NCBI GenBank assembly: GCA_032250895.1
Contig: JAVVEZ010000102.1
Span: 1 to 10,491 of the forward strand
Direction of reading: 5' to 3'
Length of the DNA: 10,491 nt
From: JAVVEZ01 sp032250895
GTDB taxonomy: Bacteria > Pseudomonadota > Gammaproteobacteria > Pseudomonadales > Pseudohongiellaceae
Shown: piece by piece, positions 8,056 through 10,491 of the stretch
How the letters are laid out: each line of letters begins with the position of its first letter
Numbering within the stretch: the stretch's first letter is position 1
Program-made: the position numbers and the translations under genes
The notes under the pieces: model-generated
What the model was told of the DNA's origin: nothing
Database searches by the model: none
Seen by the model: the letters and a program-made list of their open reading frames with translations, nothing else

Positions 8056-8912
8056 GGCTGTTCCCGAACCTGGGGTGGATCGAGAGCTGCCGCCATCAGG
8101 CCGAAGGCCGTGGCCAACTGGGGTCCGGGACATTGAAACAAGGTATCGGGGATTTCCACCACGGCGCTGTCGGCGAGCAGTTTTTTCAGGGCCGGATGTT
8201 GCAGCAGCAGATGGGCCAGATTGCCCTCGCTGCGGTCTTTGCGGTTGACCAGCAGATAATCCGGCTGGGCCACCAGCAGGGTTTCCAGCGCCAGTTGGCC
8301 GGGGCCGCTGATACCCGCTTCGGCCGCCAGATTGCGCAGTCCCATCTGCTGCAGAAAGTCATCCTGCAGGGTATGGCTGCCATAGGTAAAGCCGTTGCTG
8401 GCATAAAAAACCGCGAGGGCTGGTTTGGCGCCGGGGTTCAGGCTGGCAAGCGCGATGTCGATGCGCCTGTTCATGTCGGCGACCATGGCCTCACCGCGGT
8501 CGCTTTCTCCCAGCAGGGCGGCCACCTGCCGGATCTGGGCGATGGTTGTCGCCAGGCTTGCCGGAAAACCCGTGACGGTGACCTCATGGCCCAGCCGCCG
8601 CAGCAGGCTGATGGTCAGGGAGGCGCTGAATTCGCTGGCCAGAATCAGGTCGGGTTGCAGGGCCAGGATTTCCTCCGCCTGGACCCGGTTCAGATACAGC
8701 CCCCCGGTTTGCTCGTGAACCAGGGAAAAGTCCGGGTCGGCGGCTAGCCAGGTCACCGATGCGATTCTGTCTTTATCGGCCAGCCACAGCAGCAATTGAT
8801 CGGTGCACAGGTTCAGACTGACGATATGTTGCGCCTGACCCAGGGCAGGCGGAGGGGCCTGGGCCAGCAAAGCCACAGCCAGCAGCAGACAAAATTTTCG
8901 CAGAACAGCCAT
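8052..8912 (-). CDS. Periplasmic binding protein for cobalamin/haem/Fe-siderophore importer (BtuF-like)
   Basis: A 286-residue secreted protein of the helical-backbone class (PF01497 type). A signal peptide is clear: MAVLRKFCLLLAVALLAQA, then a Pro-rich stretch with cleavage near residue 25-27. The mature part begins QHIVSLNLCTDQLLLWLADKD, and continues with EEILALQPDLILAS, LLRRLGHEV and QPDYLLVNRKD, the usual pattern of two lobes joined by a long helix. Another open stretch runs upstream to 9026, but it covers a dispersed repeat and precedes the signal peptide, so I start at the ATG at 8912. No ribosome site precedes it; a TACAAT box 8 bases upstream suggests a leaderless message. It is the first gene of the importer operon. 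Ligand is uncertain: no TonB receptor or riboswitch is in view. Confidence 0.88.
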   Translation of the reverse strand: MAVLRKFCLLLAVALLAQAPPPALGQAQHIVSLNLCTDQLLLWLADKDRIASVTWLAADPDFSLVHEQTGGLYLNRVQAEEILALQPDLILASEFSASLTISLLRRLGHEVTVTGFPASLATTIAQIRQVAALLGESDRGEAMVADMNRRIDIALASLNPGAKPALAVFYASNGFTYGSHTLQDDFLQQMGLRNLAAEAGISGPGQLALETLLVAQPDYLLVNRKDRSEGNLAHLLLQHPALKKLLADSAVVEIPDTLFQCPGPQLATAFGLMAAALDPPQVREQP

Positions 8913-8920
8913 GGGCTGGC

Positions 8921-8950
8921 ATTGTAGAATCAAACAGGTGCCAGAGTCAT
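8921..8950 (-). promoter_or_regulatory. Candidate promoter for the importer operon
   Basis: Minus-strand ATGACT (8945-8950) and TACAAT (8921-8926) are 18 bases apart, matching consensus at 4 of 6 and 5 of 6 positions. Transcription would begin about 7 bases after the -10, only a few bases before or at the ATG at 8912, in keeping with the missing ribosome site. Confidence 0.35.
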
Positions 8951-8980
8951 ATGTTTCTCCCGCTATCCCGGCTCTCCCTC

Positions 8981-9009
8981 CGTCATTCCGGCGCAGGCCG
9001 GAATCCAGG
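8981..9009. repeat. Dispersed palindromic repeat of the CGTCATTCCGG type
   Basis: A perfect 8-bp inverted repeat, ATTCCGGC (8985-8992) and GCCGGAAT (8997-9004), with a four-base loop GCAG. The surrounding CGTC...CCAGG is the form of a small palindromic repeat that I recognise from intergenic regions of many proteobacteria. A looser outer pair, CCCGGCTC (8967-8974) and GAGCCGGG (9042-9049), encloses it. It lies between ligB and the importer operon. Confidence 0.7.
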
Positions 9010-9063
9010 GTTTTCGAGAGCAGCAATGGTGGTGATCACTTGAGCCGGGTTAGAGGTTTCCCG

Positions 9064-9086
9064 GGAGCCTGCAGGGCTCAGGCTCC
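9064..9086 (-). terminator. Hairpin at the 3' end of ligB, possible terminator
   Basis: Arms GGAGCCTG (9064-9071) and CAGGCTCC (9079-9086) pair perfectly across a seven-base loop, starting at the last base of the ligB stop codon. No T-run follows on the minus strand, so it may protect the 3' end or assist termination rather than be a classical intrinsic terminator. Confidence 0.4.
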
Positions 9087-9925
9087 TAGACTTTCGCCAG
9101 CGCCAGCACGCCGGCGGCGGTATTGGAGATGGGAACATGATAACTGCTGTGCACCTTGCGAACCTGTTCGCCCAGTGCGGCGCGGGCAATCAGCCACAGG
9201 ATGATCTCGGCACCCTGGGCACCGGCCTCCCGCACCAGCTCATGGATGGAATAGGCAGCCAGAAACTCCGGTTCATCCAGCAGTTTCTCCAGGCACAGCA
9301 GATCGAATTTCTTGTTGATGAAGCCGGCACGCTGGCCGTCGAGCTGGTGGGACATGCCACCGGTGCCCATGATGACCACCTTCTCGTCCCCGGGCCAGGA
9401 CGCGATGGCCGCGCCGATGGCCTTGCCGAGCGCAAAGCAGCGGCTGGGCCGGGGCAGTGGATACTGCACGGTGTTGACAGCGATGGGAACGGTGCGGATC
9501 AGCGGTGGTGACTGTCCCGGCCACAGCAGCCGCATGGGGTTGATGAAGGCGTGATCCATGGCCATTTCCTGGCAGCTGGCAATATCAAACTCCTGTTCCA
9601 CCAGAGACTCGATGATGTGCCAGGACAGTTCCGGCATGCCCCGGTAGGGCGGGAAGGTGGGCAGCCCCCAGCCCTCGTCGCGGGTGGGGTATTCCGGCGC
9701 CGCGCCCACGGCAAAGGTGGGCAGGTTGTCCAGGAAGAAATTGAGGCCGTGATCATTGTAGACCACCACCGCCACGTCCGGCTTGACCTCGTCCAGCCAG
9801 GCATGCACCGGCTGGTAGCCATCAAAAAACGGTTTCCAGTAGGGGTCCTGTTGCAAGCCCCTGGAGATGGCGTTGCCAATCGAGGGAATGTGGGATGAGG
9901 TGACGGCACCAACGAGTCTTGCCAT
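9086..9925 (-). CDS. ligB: Class III extradiol dioxygenase beta subunit (protocatechuate 4,5-dioxygenase type)
   Basis: The catalytic subunit, 279 residues, aligned by eye with Sphingobium LigB throughout. The N-terminus MARLVGAVTSSHIPSIG carries iron ligand H12; H59 lies in VVVYNDHGLNF; E240 in GAEIILWLIARAAL is the third ligand. The catalytic acid is H193 in MGTGGMSHQLDGQRAGFINKKFDL. The C-terminus SSYHVPISNTAAGVL also matches. The enzyme uses Fe(II) and O2 to open catecholic rings at the meta position. The ATG at 9925 has AGG 8 bases upstream; the frame extends to 10345 but that part is out-of-frame ligA. It starts 5 bases after ligA. Protocatechuate is the best guess; gallate or another catecholic acid is possible. 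No hydratase, aldolase or dehydrogenase of the pathway is in the window. Confidence 0.93.
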   Translation of the reverse strand: MARLVGAVTSSHIPSIGNAISRGLQQDPYWKPFFDGYQPVHAWLDEVKPDVAVVVYNDHGLNFFLDNLPTFAVGAAPEYPTRDEGWGLPTFPPYRGMPELSWHIIESLVEQEFDIASCQEMAMDHAFINPMRLLWPGQSPPLIRTVPIAVNTVQYPLPRPSRCFALGKAIGAAIASWPGDEKVVIMGTGGMSHQLDGQRAGFINKKFDLLCLEKLLDEPEFLAAYSIHELVREAGAQGAEIILWLIARAALGEQVRKVHSSYHVPISNTAAGVLALAKV

Positions 9926-9930
9926 GATCT

Positions 9931-10287
9931 TTACCTGCCTTGTGCCACGAGCATGGCCTTGAATTGTTCCAGGGTCTTGCCGGTCTGCCGGGCCCCGAGA
10001 TCCTGTACGCTGAGGCCATAGATGCCGGTGAGCTTGGCCAGATAATAAATATTGCCACCCAGCTCCAGCAGCCTCAGCACATCGAGGTCCTTGACCGCCT
10101 GAATCTGCTCCTCGCTCAGTCCATAGCGGCGGCAATAAGCATCCGGGTCGGCTTTGAAGGTCTCCCGGTTGCCGGCCTCGTTGAAGGAATAGCTCATCTT
10201 GTTGAGCGCATAGCCCTTCATGGCCAGCTTGCCATCGAAGAAAAAAGTCCCCGGAACATCCGAGTTGCCATTCGCATAGTGCCGCAC
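9931..10287 (-). CDS. ligA: Extradiol dioxygenase alpha subunit (LigA)
   Basis: A 118-residue protein of the LigA family, which caps the active site of LigB. Matching stretches are DVPGTFFFDGKLAMKGYALNKM, FNEAGNRETFKADPDAYCRRY, and LLELGGNIYYLAKLTGIYG followed by LEQFKAML. Sphingobium LigA is about 139 residues, with longer termini; this one is compact. The start is GTG at 10287, preceded by AGGG with 7 bases of spacing. The only upstream in-frame codons lie between it and a stop at 10309-10311 and include no start, so the GTG is well determined. The stop at 9931 is 5 bases before ligB, indicating one operon. Confidence 0.9.
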   Translation of the reverse strand: MRHYANGNSDVPGTFFFDGKLAMKGYALNKMSYSFNEAGNRETFKADPDAYCRRYGLSEEQIQAVKDLDVLRLLELGGNIYYLAKLTGIYGLSVQDLGARQTGKTLEQFKAMLVAQGR

Positions 10288-10304
10288 GTAAACACCCTGG
10301 TTTT

Positions 10305-10327
10305 GCTGTCAACGGCCCATTGTCAGC
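10305..10327. promoter_or_regulatory. Imperfect palindrome upstream of ligA, possible operator
   Basis: GCTGTCAA (10305-10312) and TTGTCAGC (10320-10327) are inverted at 7 of 8 positions with a 7-base spacer. The site ends 18 bases before the ligA GTG, a position where a bound regulator could block or influence transcription or the 5' end of the message. No regulator gene is in the window. Confidence 0.35.
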
Positions 10328-10349
10328 GAAAGCCGGGACCGCCACAACA

Positions 10350-10416
10350 CCCGTCTGGCTCAGGCTTGATGCATATCAAGAGACAGCTCATGAGAGAGGC
10401 TTGAACGGCAGACGGG
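10350..10416. repeat. 8-bp inverted repeat flanking the FNR-type box
   Basis: CCCGTCTG (10350-10357) and CAGACGGG (10409-10416) are perfect inverse copies 51 bases apart, with the FNR-type box between them. A direct repeat AGGCTTGA also occurs at 10362-10369 and 10397-10404 inside this interval. Confidence 0.4.
10366..10379. promoter_or_regulatory. FNR/Anr-type box upstream of ligAB
   Basis: TTGATGCATATCAA matches the TTGAT-N4-ATCAA consensus of FNR/Anr at all ten defined positions, and the symmetry extends one base each side (C...G). It lies 78 bases upstream of the ligA start. No clear sigma70 -10 sits at the position expected for class II activation in either direction, so its sense (activation, repression, or control of a gene to the right) is open. 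Confidence 0.55.
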
Positions 10417-10435
10417 ATGCTGTAAAACAAGCTTC

Positions 10436-10491
10436 CTTAGGAGCCTGTCGGACTCAGGATGATTCTACTGCGGCGGCGGGAAATCGGCCCC
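10436..10491. mobile_element. Possible end of an insertion element at the right edge
   Basis: The stretch starting TTAGGAGCCTGTCGGACT resembles terminal sequences that I associate, from memory only, with IS1182-like elements, and it changes character into a G/C-rich run that leaves the window. Its first ten bases from 10438 (TAGGAGCCTG) recur inverted at 9079-9088. An ATG at 10459 opens a plus-strand frame of eleven codons to the edge, too short to judge. Confidence 0.25.

Noticed and set aside
8056..8133. Upstream extension of the permease
   Set aside because: It is polar, overlies the binding-protein gene, and the ATG at 8055 gives the typical family length and a 4-base overlap.
8913..9026. 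N-terminal extension of the binding protein to 9026
   Set aside because: The extra residues come from the dispersed palindrome and precede a normal signal peptide.
8913..9085. Cobalamin riboswitch before the BtuF-like gene
   Set aside because: I looked for a B12-box-like GCCACTG on the minus strand and the associated pairing and found neither; the space is largely taken up by inverted repeats.
10307..10312. TTGACA on the minus strand as a -35 box for ligA
   Set aside because: A -10 at 16-18 bases would fall on the ligA start codon, and none is present there.
9926..10345. N-terminal extension of LigB, suggesting a 419-residue protein
   Set aside because: The added 140 residues are the ligA gene read in the wrong frame; LigB family proteins begin at the MARLVG-like position.

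Overview
The window is a bacterial chromosomal segment of moderately high GC in which every gene I can support lies on the minus strand, so transcription runs from right to left. The set suggests a Gram-negative, aerobic or facultative gammaproteobacterium: a BtuFCD-type periplasmic-binding-protein ABC importer, a YdiI/EntH-like thioesterase, a PhhB-type pterin dehydratase, a perfect FNR/Anr-type box and a CGTCATTCCGG-type dispersed palindrome. The species cannot be named from this stretch.

Right part (about 9086-10491): a two-gene unit for the alpha (ligA) and beta (ligB) subunits of a class III extradiol dioxygenase, most like protocatechuate 4,5-dioxygenase. The metal ligands are intact. 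Upstream is a 204-base region with a perfect TTGAT-N4-ATCAA box, two inverted repeats and, at the extreme right edge, sequence that may be the end of an insertion element. A 10-bp inverted repeat (TAGGAGCCTG) sits on both sides of the ligAB unit.

Middle part (about 5828-8912): a tightly coupled importer operon in the order binding protein, permease, ATPase, with 4-bp stop/start overlaps. A small three-helix potassium-channel-like protein follows 9 bp later. The importer family handles cobalamin, haem or Fe-siderophore; the substrate cannot be fixed and no cobalamin riboswitch is visible.

Next (4835-5699): a hotdog-fold acyl-CoA thioesterase with a TTG start, followed by 4a-hydroxytetrahydrobiopterin dehydratase, both probably in one transcript.

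Left part (1-4593): a GldA-type ABC ATPase, a single polypeptide fusing the GldF-like permease with the GldG-like auxiliary domain, and a DUF4340 protein cut by the window edge. The three genes overlap by 11 and 4 bases and should form one membrane complex of unknown substrate. At the window edge the DUF4340 gene carries an in-frame hexanucleotide tandem repeat coding for (Ala-Asp)n, the most unusual local structure here.

I did not find a clearly new biological system. The points most worth a second look are the (Ala-Asp)n repeat, the FNR-type box in front of an oxygen-consuming dioxygenase, and the repeats that bracket ligAB.
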